A stretch of DNA of 64,000 bases from Rhizobium sp. L43 (lineage in GTDB: Bacteria; Pseudomonadota; Alphaproteobacteria; Rhizobiales; Rhizobiaceae): contig NZ_NWSQ01000018.1 in NCBI RefSeq assembly GCF_002531725.1, positions 1-64,000 of the forward strand. The letters are read 5' to 3'. The position numbers were made by a program, and so were the translations under genes. Position 1 is the stretch's first letter. The number at the start of each line of letters is the position of its first letter. Shown in pieces: positions 1 through 8,155 of the stretch. The notes below the pieces were generated by a model. That model did no database searches. It saw only the letters and a list, made by a program, of their open reading frames with translations, and was not told the origin of the DNA.

Positions 1-61
1 GGCAAATCAACGACCCAACAGAATCACAATCCAATCGCCGCCGCCAGCAAACATTCACAGG

Positions 62-158
62 CTCTCAGGATGAGGCTCTTTTGGGCGGTGGTCCCGGCTT
101 CTGTGGTCGAGCCATAATCTGCAGCGCTGCGCATCGAGGCGCAGATTCCTGACGTTCG
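62..158. repeat. Imperfect direct repeat, copy 1
   Basis: A stretch of about 95 bp beginning CTCAGGATGAGGCTC is repeated at 292-388 in the same orientation with scattered substitutions. Both copies contain GGGCGGTGGTCC, then CATAATCTGCAGCGCT, then TCGAGGCGCAG. No coding potential is apparent. It resembles rhizobial intergenic mosaic repeats. Confidence 0.7.
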
Positions 159-222
159 TCCTCAGATGCCTCCTGCTGGGCACTCAAGGTGCTTGGAGGT
201 TGGCCGAGGGGTCTTCGGCCGG

Positions 223-236
223 TTGTCCGCGGACAA
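223..236. repeat. 14-bp perfect palindrome, copy 1
   Basis: TTGTCCGCGGACAA is a perfect palindrome followed by TCGG. The same palindrome and the same following bases recur at 625-638. A degenerate third version (GGCCGGGGATAATCGG) lies near 684. It is probably a module of the local mosaic repeat; an operator role cannot be excluded. Confidence 0.55.
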
Positions 237-262
237 TCGGAAGACTAACCTCCGGTGCGCCC

Positions 263-306
263 GCCTCGCCCTTCGAGGCCCCTTGCGGGGCACCTCAGGA
301 TGAGGC
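263..306 (+). repeat. Mosaic hairpin repeat (CCTCG..CGAGG / CCTCA..TGAGG)
   Basis: Two adjacent small palindromes, CCTCGCCCTTCGAGG and CCTCAGGATGAGG, are joined by CCCCTTGCGGGGCA. The same composite occurs at 529-575 and 9598-9651, and in inverted orientation at 437-487. It is a dispersed rhizobial intergenic palindromic element. Confidence 0.7.
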
Positions 307-388
307 TCTCTTGGGCGGTGGTCCTGGCGTTCGTGGCCGAGCATAATCTGCAGCGCTACGCGTCGAGGCGCAGCTTCCTGGCGCTCCT
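292..388. repeat. Imperfect direct repeat, copy 2
   Basis: Second copy of the repeat at 62-158, in the same orientation. It begins inside the mosaic hairpin element at 263-306, so the long repeat probably arose by duplication of a segment that included that element. Confidence 0.7.
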
Positions 389-436
389 ATAGGAACGGCC
401 TTCTCCGTGGTTCCTTTGAAGGCGGCATTCTCCTGC

Positions 437-487
437 GTCCCTCATCCTGAGGTGCATAGGCCGAAGGCCGGAGCCTCGAAGGACGCG
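437..487 (-). repeat. Mosaic hairpin repeat, inverted copy
   Basis: Reads CCTCATCCTGAGG, a central GGCCGAAGGCC hairpin, then CCTCGAAGGACG. It is the reverse orientation of the elements at 263-306 and 529-575, with a different central module. Confidence 0.65.
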
Positions 488-528
488 CTCCAGCGCTGCT
501 CCTGCATTCAATCGGCGTGGGCGCACCC

Positions 529-575
529 GCCTCGTCCTTCGAGGCCCCTGCGGGGCACCTCAGGATGAGGCTCTC
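529..575 (+). repeat. Mosaic hairpin repeat
   Basis: Same composite as 263-306: CCTCGTCCTTCGAGG, a C-run/G-run centre and CCTCAGGATGAGG. It is most similar to the copy at 9598-9651. Confidence 0.7.
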
Positions 576-624
576 GTGGGGTGCGGCATTCCTTCGCGGC
601 TGTTGTTGGGGCAGAGCCGGCCAG

Positions 625-638
625 TTGTCCGCGGACAA
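625..638. repeat. 14-bp perfect palindrome, copy 2
   Basis: TTGTCCGCGGACAA followed by TCGG, identical to 223-236. Confidence 0.55.
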
Positions 639-1122
639 TCGGACGATCGAACGGCGGCGCTCGGTTCGTTGCAGTGGGCAATATTTGGCCGGGGATAATC
701 GGAGCCGCCATTGCGGGCCGTTGCCGCCGGCGCTATTGTTGAGGGCGGGCGCCGTTTGGTTTGTCGTGCTCTCAGTAGTCGCCGGATGGCTGACGCTAGT
801 CTCTGGCGGGCGCGAAAGTTAGATGAGGCTGACCGGATTTCAGCTCTAAAAAGGTGTGCGATACGCCCTTTTCCGCCTCTTGAACCGTCAATGCGCGGCC
901 CCGCCGACAGGTGTCGAAATTTCCCTCACGCAGCAGTAACGAAACTAAAGTCCGAGTTCGGTTCCGTAGCGCGTGGGAAACTCAATAAAATCAGCGGATT
1001 GCAATCTGCGAGGCGCTAGGCGTTCTGCGGCGCTGTTGGCTGCAATCGCCCTCCCCTGCGCTCCAAACCACACGAGAAAGCAACGGCTTGCATCCTTTTG
1101 CGGCACCCCGCGTTATCCACCA
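639..1122. other. Non-coding stretch, no recognised gene
   Basis: Open frames here are short, lack ribosome binding sites and resemble nothing I recognise. The stretch between the repeats and the yihY-like gene probably holds only that gene's promoter. I see no RNA gene in it. Confidence 0.5.
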
Positions 1123-1152
1123 GCAAATCAGAGGATAGCAAATCAGGGGATA
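1123..1152 (+). repeat. 15-bp tandem duplication at a ribosome binding site
   Basis: GCAAATCAGAGGATA at 1123-1137 is followed directly by GCAAATCAGGGGATA at 1138-1152. The two units differ at one base, and each carries a purine-rich Shine-Dalgarno-like core. The second unit sits just upstream of the ATG at 1158. Confidence 0.75.
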
Positions 1153-1157
1153 GGGTA

Positions 1158-2237
1158 ATGGCAGATGTGCTTCCGCTCAAGAGGGTCTCCATCGCCGCCG
1201 CGATGATGGCCGCAGCGGTCGGGGCATTTGTGTTGATGCAGGCAAGGCAGGCCGGTTCGCCGGCGGCGTCGGCGGAGAGCGGCAGTGCGGAGGACGAGCA
1301 TGGGCGCAACGCCGCCGTGCCCGAGGCCATACCGTTGCGCGGCCTTCGCGATGTGTTCTGGCGCCTTTATCATGAGGTGCTGGATGACCGGGTCACGCTG
1401 ATTGCCGCGGGTGTGACCTTTTATCTGCTGCTGGCGCTGTTTCCGGCGATGGCGGCTTTGGTCGCTCTCTACGGGTTGGTCGCCGATGCGACCACCATAT
1501 CCGAACACCTTCGCGAACTGGCGGTGCTGATGCCGCCGGGAGCCTTCGACCTGCTGGCCGACCAGATCAAGGAACTCGTCAATCGGCGCGACAGTGCGCT
1601 CGGCATCACCTTCTTCGTCGGTCTCGGCATTGCGCTCTGGAGCACGCATAGCGGCACGCTGGCGATCTTCGACGCGATGAACGTCGCCTATGAGGAGACC
1701 GAGAAGCGGGGATTGGTCCGGCTGAACCTGATCGGCCTCTGTTTCACGCTGTGCGCCATGCTGCTGACGGTTGTCATGGTGGTGCTCATCGGGGTGATGC
1801 CGGTCGTGCTTTCCTATCTCTGGCTCGATCAATTCAAGGAGCACATGGCGCTTCTCCTGCGGTGGCCGCTGCTTCTGCTCGTCGTCGCGGTGGCGGTGAC
1901 GTCGGTCTATCGCTTCGGTCCCAGTCGGCAGCCTGCCAAGCTTCGGTGGATGACCTGGGGCGCGGTTCTGACGACGGTCGCATGGGCGGCCATGTCCCTC
2001 GGTTTTTCCTTCTACCTCGATCATTTCGCCAATTACAACGCGACCTACGGCACGCTCGGGGCGCTGATCGGCTTCCTCGTTTGGATCTGGCTTTCCGTCG
2101 TCATTCTCGTCATCGGCGCAGAACTCAACGCCGAACTGGAACATCAGACCGCGAAGGACACGACGACGGGACCGCCACTGCCGATGGGCGCGCGTGGCGC
2201 CTATGTTGCCGACACTTTGGGTGAGACCGTGGGCTAA
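1158..2237 (+). CDS. YihY/virulence factor BrkB family membrane protein
   Basis: Inner-membrane protein of 359 residues in the YihY (formerly RNase BN) family; its molecular role is not settled. The conserved block begins near residue 70 with DDRVTLIAAGVTFYLLLALFP. Hydrophobic segments follow, ending with the GALIGFLVWIWLSVVILVIGAEL-type last helix. Before the family core there is an extra hydrophobic segment (about residues 11-28) and a polar linker, not typical of short YihY proteins. I chose ATG 1158, with GGGGATAGGG upstream, over an in-frame ATG at 1098 that lacks a ribosome binding site. It appears to be transcribed alone. Confidence 0.85.
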   Translation: MADVLPLKRVSIAAAMMAAAVGAFVLMQARQAGSPAASAESGSAEDEHGRNAAVPEAIPLRGLRDVFWRLYHEVLDDRVTLIAAGVTFYLLLALFPAMAALVALYGLVADATTISEHLRELAVLMPPGAFDLLADQIKELVNRRDSALGITFFVGLGIALWSTHSGTLAIFDAMNVAYEETEKRGLVRLNLIGLCFTLCAMLLTVVMVVLIGVMPVVLSYLWLDQFKEHMALLLRWPLLLLVVAVAVTSVYRFGPSRQPAKLRWMTWGAVLTTVAWAAMSLGFSFYLDHFANYNATYGTLGALIGFLVWIWLSVVILVIGAELNAELEHQTAKDTTTGPPLPMGARGAYVADTLGETVG

Positions 2238-2324
2238 GCGTTAAGGAGCGGCATCGATCATTGCTCCGCCAACGCGATTTTGATGTACCTTATCCCTTGG
2301 GCAATCCCGACAGAGGAGACGATC

Positions 2325-3608
2325 ATGACGGCCCCGCATCCTTCCAAAACCCATATCGGCAATCACGCACTGCATCCCGAAACGCAGATGCTGAATTACG
2401 GCTACGATCCCGAACTCTCGGAAGGGGCGGTCAAGCCGCCGGTATTCCTCACCTCGACTTTCGTCTTCAATTCCGCCGAGGATGGCCGCGACTTCTTCGA
2501 TTACGTCTCGGGCCGCCGCGAGCCGCCGGCGGGCAAAGGCGCCGGCCTCGTCTATTCGCGTTTCAATCATCCGAATAGCGAGATCGTCGAGGACCGGCTT
2601 GCCGTCTATGAACGGACGGAAAGCGGCGCGCTGTTTTCCTCCGGCATGGCGGCGATCGCCACCAGCCTGCTGGCCTTCGTCCGGCCGGGCGATGCGGTTC
2701 TGCATTCGCAGCCGCTCTACGGGGGAACGGAGACGTTGCTCGCCAAGACCTTCCTGAACCTCGGCGTCGCCGCCATCGGCTTTGCCGACGGTGTCAGCGA
2801 GGGTTCGGTGCAGAAGGCGGCGGAAGAGGCGATGGCCAAGGGCCGCGTCTCCGTCATCCTGATCGAGACGCCCGCCAATCCGACCAACAGCCTGGTCGAC
2901 GTCGCGATGATCCGGCGCGTGGCCGACGCGATCGGCGCAAAGCAGGGACATGTGCCGATCATCGTCTGCGACAACACCCTGCTCGGCCCGGTTTTCCAGC
3001 GGCCGATCGAGCACGGCGCCGATATCTCGCTCTATTCGCTGACCAAATATGTCGGCGGCCATTCCGACCTGATCGCCGGCGCTGTTCTCGGCCGCAAGGC
3101 AATCGTCAAGCAGGTCAAGGCGCTGCGCGGCGCGATCGGCACGCAGCTCGATCCGCATTCCTGCTGGATGCTCGGCCGCTCGCTGGAAACGCTGCAGCTG
3201 CGCATGGAGCGGGCAAACAGCAATGCCCGCGCCGTCGCCGATTTTCTGCGCGATCATCCGAAGGTCGAGAAGGTTCACTACCTGCCCTATCACGATCCGG
3301 ATTCGCCGGCCGGCCGGACCTTCAGCGCGCAATGCAGCGGCGCCGGCTCAACCTTCTCCTTCGACATCCGCGGTGGCCAGCCGGCCTCGTTCAAATTCCT
3401 GAACGCGCTGCAGGTCTTCAAGCTGGCGGTCAGCCTCGGGGGCACGGAATCGCTGGCGAGCCATCCGGCCGCCATGACGCATTCCGGCGTGCCCGCCGAT
3501 GTCAGACAGCGCATCGGCGTTCTGGAATCGACGATCCGCCTGTCGATCGGCATCGAGCATCCGGATGATCTGATCGCCGACCTGGAGATGGCATTGCAGG
3601 CGGCCTGA
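2325..3608 (+). CDS. Cystathionine gamma-synthase/lyase family PLP enzyme
   Basis: Cytosolic PLP enzyme of the Cys/Met metabolism family (fold type I), 427 residues. Members catalyse gamma-replacement or elimination on homoserine esters, cystathionine or methionine. The PLP lysine is probably K241 in SLTKYVGGHSD. SSGMAAI (105-111) and QPLYGGTE (129-136) form the usual phosphate and aromatic contacts, and the C-terminal SLGGTESL matches the family. It is longer than MetB/MetC (about 390) because of an N-terminal extension and an insertion near residues 60-75, as in the family often labelled cystathionine gamma-synthase-like. Start ATG 2325 follows AGAGGAGA. The exact substrate cannot be read from sequence. 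Confidence 0.88.
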   Translation: MTAPHPSKTHIGNHALHPETQMLNYGYDPELSEGAVKPPVFLTSTFVFNSAEDGRDFFDYVSGRREPPAGKGAGLVYSRFNHPNSEIVEDRLAVYERTESGALFSSGMAAIATSLLAFVRPGDAVLHSQPLYGGTETLLAKTFLNLGVAAIGFADGVSEGSVQKAAEEAMAKGRVSVILIETPANPTNSLVDVAMIRRVADAIGAKQGHVPIIVCDNTLLGPVFQRPIEHGADISLYSLTKYVGGHSDLIAGAVLGRKAIVKQVKALRGAIGTQLDPHSCWMLGRSLETLQLRMERANSNARAVADFLRDHPKVEKVHYLPYHDPDSPAGRTFSAQCSGAGSTFSFDIRGGQPASFKFLNALQVFKLAVSLGGTESLASHPAAMTHSGVPADVRQRIGVLESTIRLSIGIEHPDDLIADLEMALQAA

Positions 3609-3623
3609 GGCGGTGGGGGAAAC

Positions 3624-3646
3624 GATGCCCGGCGGCGCCGGGCATC
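3624..3646. terminator. Hairpin between convergent genes
   Basis: Perfect 10-bp arms GATGCCCGGC / GCCGGGCATC with a 3-nt loop lie between the convergent PLP-enzyme and cupin genes. No T-run follows on either side, so it may be a weak or 3'-end-stabilising terminator. Confidence 0.55.
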
Positions 3647-3656
3647 GGGTGTGACG

Positions 3657-4070
3657 TCACTTGTCGTCGATCGTCAGTTCTTTCTCGTCGGTATCCAGCA
3701 CGAAAACGGCAAGCAGGCGCGCCGGCTTTGTCTTGCTGGCGTTCTTGCTGACGGCGTGATGATCGCCGGGAAATTCGGGAAAGCTTTCGCCGGCCTTATA
3801 GACCTTCTCCGGCCCGTCATTCACCTTGCTGGTGATCGCCCCTTCGAGAACGGTGGCGTAGATGAAGGCCGAGGCCGGGTGGGTATGGCCGGGCGACGAT
3901 CCACCCGGCGCATATTCGACGAGCACCGCCTTCATGCTCTTGCCGGGAACATTGGGAAGCTTCTGGTCGAATACGACGCGCACCTTCGCGTCGCCGCCTG
4001 CGGCGTGAGCCTGCGTGCCGGCGGCAAGGACAATGGCGAGTGCGGTCGCCGAGATCATTTTTCTGAGCAT
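3657..4070 (-). CDS. Secreted cupin-domain protein
   Basis: Small exported protein of 137 residues with a clear Sec signal peptide ending near AHA-AG (residues 22-25). A single cupin barrel follows. The first cupin motif is recognisable (PGHTHPASAFIYATVLEG, with the metal-binding His pair and a Glu) and the second is GESFPEFPGDHHAV. Such proteins bind a divalent metal, but no reaction can be assigned. The gene lies 47 bp downstream of the NmrA-like reductase on the same strand and is probably co-transcribed with it. Confidence 0.8.
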   Translation of the reverse strand: MLRKMISATALAIVLAAGTQAHAAGGDAKVRVVFDQKLPNVPGKSMKAVLVEYAPGGSSPGHTHPASAFIYATVLEGAITSKVNDGPEKVYKAGESFPEFPGDHHAVSKNASKTKPARLLAVFVLDTDEKELTIDDK

Positions 4071-4117
4071 GTCTGTCTCCTCAATTGATGGGAATGGGTC
4101 GTCAGGCGCCCGGTATA

Positions 4118-4882
4118 TCAGGCGCTCTTTTTCTGCGGCGGCTGCCGGCTCAGCCAGTCGTCGAAGCGGATCCGGCCGAGCCGCGCATTGGGCCCGGTCA
4201 CCAGCGAGGCGTCCTCGAGCTCGACGCCGAAATAGCGGGCGTGCGGATCGGCCACCACCTGGCGTGGATCGTTCGTCGCCTTGAACAGGCGCGTAACGAT
4301 GTCGGTGAGGCGGATTTTCTCCGGCCCGCCGATTTCGATCGTGGCGTTGACGGGTGCTGCCAGCGCCACCTCGGCCATGACGTCGGCGACATCGTCGGAG
4401 GCGATCGGCTGCACATAAGCCGGCGACAGATGTGCGGTCTGGCCTACGGTGCCCGACTGGGCGATGCCTGCCATGAATTCATGAAACTGCGTCGAGTGCA
4501 CGATGGTGTAGGGGATGCCAGAAGTCTTGATCAGTTGTTCCTGGGCCATCTTGGCGCGCATATAGCCGCTGCCCTGAAGCCGCTCCATGCCGACGATCGA
4601 CAGCGCAATGTGATGCTTCACGCCGGCGGCAGCCCCTGCCTTGAGCAGGTTGCGGCCGGAGGTCTGGAAGAATTCGAGGACGGCCTTGTCCTCGAAGGAA
4701 GGCGAGTTGGCGAGGTCGAGCACCACTTCAGCGCCTGCGAGCGCTTCGGCGAGCCCCTTGCCGGTGATCGTGTCGACGCCCGAATTCGGCGAGGCCGGCA
4801 GGACGTTATGCCCCTTGCTGCGCAGTCTTTCCACGGTCTTCGAGCCGATGAGGCCGGTGCCGCCGATAATGACGATCTTCAT
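4118..4882 (-). CDS. NmrA-like / SDR-family NAD(P)-binding oxidoreductase
   Basis: Atypical short-chain dehydrogenase of 254 residues with an N-terminal Rossmann fold (MKIVIIGGTGLIGSKTV, nucleotide motif GGTGLIG at 8-14). Downstream it resembles NmrA/YtfG-type proteins that bind NAD(P)H and act as quinone or small-molecule reductases or as redox sensors. It lacks a classical YxxxK motif in the usual place. The start at 4882 has AGGAGA at good spacing; the longer frame to 4987 has no supporting signal. Probably the first gene of a two-gene unit with the periplasmic cupin. Confidence 0.83.
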   Translation of the reverse strand: MKIVIIGGTGLIGSKTVERLRSKGHNVLPASPNSGVDTITGKGLAEALAGAEVVLDLANSPSFEDKAVLEFFQTSGRNLLKAGAAAGVKHHIALSIVGMERLQGSGYMRAKMAQEQLIKTSGIPYTIVHSTQFHEFMAGIAQSGTVGQTAHLSPAYVQPIASDDVADVMAEVALAAPVNATIEIGGPEKIRLTDIVTRLFKATNDPRQVVADPHARYFGVELEDASLVTGPNARLGRIRFDDWLSRQPPQKKSA

Positions 4883-5148
4883 GGGTAGTCTCCTTGTCTT
4901 TCGCGAGGAATGTCCTCTGTTGACGTGAGGTAGCTGAACGAAGGCGAGCAGGACCTGCTCGGAGTGCCGAAACCGTGACGGAGCCAAGCGGCTTCATCGG
5001 CCGGAACCGATCGGCATGAGAATGCGCCGGATCGCGGCTTCGAACCATTCTCCCTCAGTCGCTGTCGCCCTATGCCAAGGTGTAGGGCGGCTCGCGCTGC
5101 GATCGAGCCGCCTTGCGGAAATGGAGGAGATTTGCGTCAACCGGCATG

Positions 5149-5250
5149 GCGAGGAACGGAGACGGTGCGGAAGGATAGGCCGCGGGTTCTCGATTCCCTC
5201 TTCTCCCCTCGGGGAGAAGGTGCCCGTAGGGCGGATGAGGGGGGCCGGCT
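5149..5250. repeat. Rhizobial intergenic mosaic element, left arm
   Basis: Starts with GCGAGGAACGGAGACGGTG and includes the palindrome CTTCTCCCCTCGGGGAGAAG (5200-5219), then GTGCCCGTAGGGCGGATGAGG. The outer 22 bp recur inverted at 5390-5411 with one mismatch, and the hairpin recurs at 5362-5381. This matches the RIME-type elements known from Rhizobium. Confidence 0.75.
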
Positions 5251-5343
5251 ACGCCGGTCCTTCAGTAAAGCACATGCTGGACTTCGACCGACGCGCTGGG
5301 CATGGCGTTGCGGGATGGCTTATAACGGAGAGGATGTTTCGTG

Positions 5344-5411
5344 TGGCCCCCTTGCCGGCACCTTCTCCCCGAGGGGAGAAGAGGAGATGCCGCGCCGTCT
5401 CCGTTCCTCGC
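5344..5411. repeat. Rhizobial intergenic mosaic element, right arm
   Basis: Inverted partner of 5149-5250. It carries CTTCTCCCCGAGGGGAGAAG (5362-5381) and ends with CGTCTCCGTTCCTCGC. Together the two arms bracket a 263-bp segment with no coding sequence. Confidence 0.75.
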
Positions 5412-5426
5412 AATACTGTCGTCTCG

Positions 5427-6626
5427 TCAGGAAAGCCTGACAGCCTCGAACAGTGCCGTCAGACCGATGCCGCCGCCGATGCCGATCATGGCGAGGCCGG
5501 TTGTGGCGGGTAGCCAGCGATCCCCGCGGACCAGCTGAGTATATAGCCGGCTAACCAGAATCGCGCCGGAGGCGCCGAAGGGATGACCGAGCGCCAGGGC
5601 GCCTCCTTCTCGGTTGACCGTGTCAGCAGGGATGTCGAGCTGATCCAGCGATGCCAGAACCTGGGCGGCGAAAGCCTCGTTGAATTCGATGGCATCGATG
5701 CCGGGGAGCGAGAGGCCGGGCTGGCGCTGCATGAGCTTCCTGGTCGAGGCGACCGGGCCGATGCCGAGCAGGTTGGGGTCGACGCCGGCCGCAGCGCTGT
5801 CGATGAAGGCGAGGCCCTTGTCGATGCCGAGGCTTTTGGCCATGCCGCGGCGCATGACGAGCACCAGGCAGGCGCCGTCATTCATAGGGCAGGCGTTGCC
5901 TGCCGTCACCGAACCGTCGGCCTGGAAGACGGGCTTCAGGTTTGCCAGTGCTTCAATCGAGGTCGTGGGGCGCGGACATTCGTCCCGTTCCACCACACCA
6001 TGCCCGGTGGGGATTTCGACGATCTCCGGCCGGAAGAGACCGGTCTCCGCCGCCGCGACGGCGAGGCGATGGCTGCGCAGCGCGAATTCATCCTGCCTTT
6101 GGCGCGATATGCCGAACGCACGCGCGACGTTTTCAGCGGCAACGCCCATCTCGGGATCGCCGATCGCCTCAGGGGAAAACCGGGCGCGGCCGTAAAAGCG
6201 CGGCAGTGCGCCATTGGCTTTCGGCCGTTCGACCCGCCATGGCGCGGTGCTGACGCTCTCGACGCCGCCGGCCAGGAAACAGGCTCCCGCCTTCGCCTGG
6301 ATCAGCCGCGCGGCCATGATGATCGCTTCGAGGCCGGAACCGCATTGCCGATCGATGGCGACACCGGGAACCGCCATCGGCAGGCCGGCGGTAAGTGCTG
6401 CCAGCCGGCCGATATTGCCGCCGCCGCCGGCGGCATTGCCGACCAGCACGTCGTCTATCGCCTCGGGCGCAATGGCTGTTTCGGCAACGATCCGGCGGAT
6501 GATCGGGGCAAGCAGGTCTTCGGCTGCGACCGTCGACAGCGAGCCGAAGGCGCGGCCGATCGGCGTGCGGTAGGCGGCAACCACGACCGGCTGCCAATCC
6601 TCGTCAGGCTGATAGGCGTAGGACAA
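5427..6626 (-). CDS. Thiolase-family protein with altered active site
   Basis: Thiolase-fold protein of 399 residues. Acetyl-CoA acetyltransferases join or split acyl-CoAs using two Cys, an Asn loop and a His. Here the acylated Cys is present (C95 in DRQCGSGLE), as are NEAFA (316-320) and the His of GHPFGASGA (H348). The second catalytic Cys is missing: where the family has a C-I-G-G-G loop this protein has I-G-I-G-G-G (G382). The loop normally reading GNAS reads GNAC (C246). TTG start at 6626 follows GGGAGACGGTC and overlaps the upstream acyl-CoA ligase by 23 bp, indicating translational coupling. It may be a non-decarboxylating condensing enzyme, a degenerate thiolase, or an enzyme with a relocated base. 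Confidence 0.87.
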   Translation of the reverse strand: MSYAYQPDEDWQPVVVAAYRTPIGRAFGSLSTVAAEDLLAPIIRRIVAETAIAPEAIDDVLVGNAAGGGGNIGRLAALTAGLPMAVPGVAIDRQCGSGLEAIIMAARLIQAKAGACFLAGGVESVSTAPWRVERPKANGALPRFYGRARFSPEAIGDPEMGVAAENVARAFGISRQRQDEFALRSHRLAVAAAETGLFRPEIVEIPTGHGVVERDECPRPTTSIEALANLKPVFQADGSVTAGNACPMNDGACLVLVMRRGMAKSLGIDKGLAFIDSAAAGVDPNLLGIGPVASTRKLMQRQPGLSLPGIDAIEFNEAFAAQVLASLDQLDIPADTVNREGGALALGHPFGASGAILVSRLYTQLVRGDRWLPATTGLAMIGIGGGIGLTALFEAVRLS

Positions 6627-8127
6627 GACCGTCTCCCGAAATGACCGCAGCTTCCACCTGTCCCCTGGAAATCTTGCCGCTGCTCGTCATCGGCCAGGAG
6701 GCGATATGGTAGAACTGCCTGGGGATCTTGAACCTGGCGAGCACCAGTGCGCAATGGTCGGCCAGCATTTTCGCGTCTATCGCTTCGCCGGAGACGACGG
6801 CGACGATCCGTTGGCCGTAATAGGCATCCGGCAGCCCGAAGACGACGGCGTCTTCGACCCCGGGGCAGGCTTTGAGCGCGCTCTCGACTTCGGCGGGATA
6901 GACGTTGTTGCCGCCTGATATCATCATGCCGCCTGCCCGGCCGATCACCCGCAGCATACCATCGGCGTCGAGTTCGCCGAGATCCCCGACCGTGGCACCG
7001 GCCTCGGTGACCCGGAACGCCTGACCGTCGTCGCCCCAGAGATAGCCGTCGGCGATCAGGTCGCTGTCGACGAAGATGGTGCCCGGCACATCGGTGCCGA
7101 CATCGTTTCCATCGGGATCGCGAATGGAAATCTCGACGCCGGGATAGGCCTGCCCCACCCGGTCGATCGGAAAATCGATCGCGCCGCCGACAAGCGTCGA
7201 GACGGTCATAAAGCCGATTTCCGAGGCGCCGTAATATTCCCGGATGCGCGCCCTCGGAAAAAGCCGCCGCATGGACTCGACCCCGTTGACGTCGAGCTTG
7301 GCGCCGGCGGTCAGCACGTCGCGCAGGGCGGTCAGAGCGGGTTCGGCGGACCAGGCCCTGGCAATGCCGGCTATATGGGTGGGGACGGCAACCAGCCGCT
7401 CGACCGCTTCGAAGGAGAGAATGTGCGCGACGGCAGCGGCATCCCATTTCCGGATCGAATGGAAGGTGGCTCCGGCATCCAAGGCTTCGACCATGGCGTA
7501 AAGCGCCAGCCCATGCGCCAGGGCTCCGGGGCATAGGGTCGACGGGGCGTTTTCGAGTTCGAACACCACGTGGCCGCGATCGAGGCTGCGGCGCCATTGC
7601 TGGCGTGAGCGGTAATAGGCTTTCGGCTCGGCAGTGGTGCCCGAGGTAAATCCGATCAGGAAGATGCCTTCGGCATCATCAGGCAGATCGCCTTCCGGCT
7701 CGGCGAGATCGAAGGGCTCCGCTCCGGCGGTGACGACCGATATTCCGAGCCTGCGGCCGATTTCGGCGCTCAGGCCCGCATCGTCGTCGACGACAAGCAC
7801 GTCAGGCGCCAGCCGCTCGAGAACGCGTTCGATCCTTTCTGCCGGCATCATCGGGTCGATCACCGCGCAGGCATTCGGCAAGGCGGTGGCGGCGACGAAA
7901 TATTCGGCGAAGCCGATATGGTTGCCGAGGCTGAGGGCCGTGAGTTTCTCGACGCCGGGCAGATCGAGCGTGCGGCGGGTCGAGTGCGGCAATTGCCGGA
8001 GAAAGCGGTAAATCGCCTTGGCGCGCAAAGCGAGTTCGCCATAGCTCAGGCAGCGGCCGTCGATCACCAGGGCCGGCTTGTCCGGCCTGTGCATTGCATG
8101 TCGAAGAAGCTGCGCGTGGATCGGCAT
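6604..8127 (-). CDS. AMP-dependent acyl-CoA synthetase/ligase
   Basis: Class I adenylate-forming enzyme of 507 residues, which activates a carboxylic acid with ATP and transfers it to CoA. Visible motifs in order: FTSGTTAEPK (P-loop, about residue 160), YYGASE (A5), the hinge region around DLGELDADGMLRVIGRAGGMMISGGNNVYP, and the C-terminal catalytic lysine in TSSGKISR. Transcribed as thiolase partner: its 3' end overlaps the thiolase start. I take ATG 8127; an in-frame GTG at 8133 is possible. Substrate chain length or aromaticity cannot be judged from sequence. Confidence 0.88.
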   Translation of the reverse strand: MPIHAQLLRHAMHRPDKPALVIDGRCLSYGELALRAKAIYRFLRQLPHSTRRTLDLPGVEKLTALSLGNHIGFAEYFVAATALPNACAVIDPMMPAERIERVLERLAPDVLVVDDDAGLSAEIGRRLGISVVTAGAEPFDLAEPEGDLPDDAEGIFLIGFTSGTTAEPKAYYRSRQQWRRSLDRGHVVFELENAPSTLCPGALAHGLALYAMVEALDAGATFHSIRKWDAAAVAHILSFEAVERLVAVPTHIAGIARAWSAEPALTALRDVLTAGAKLDVNGVESMRRLFPRARIREYYGASEIGFMTVSTLVGGAIDFPIDRVGQAYPGVEISIRDPDGNDVGTDVPGTIFVDSDLIADGYLWGDDGQAFRVTEAGATVGDLGELDADGMLRVIGRAGGMMISGGNNVYPAEVESALKACPGVEDAVVFGLPDAYYGQRIVAVVSGEAIDAKMLADHCALVLARFKIPRQFYHIASWPMTSSGKISRGQVEAAVISGDGLVLRLSA

Positions 8128-8155
8128 GGACACCCGCTGGTTTGAAGATCGGCCG

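Noticed and set aside
5016..5513. Open frames across the mosaic element between the reductase and thiolase genes
   Set aside because: They translate RIME-type palindromes and the start of the thiolase complement; no ribosome binding site or conserved domain.
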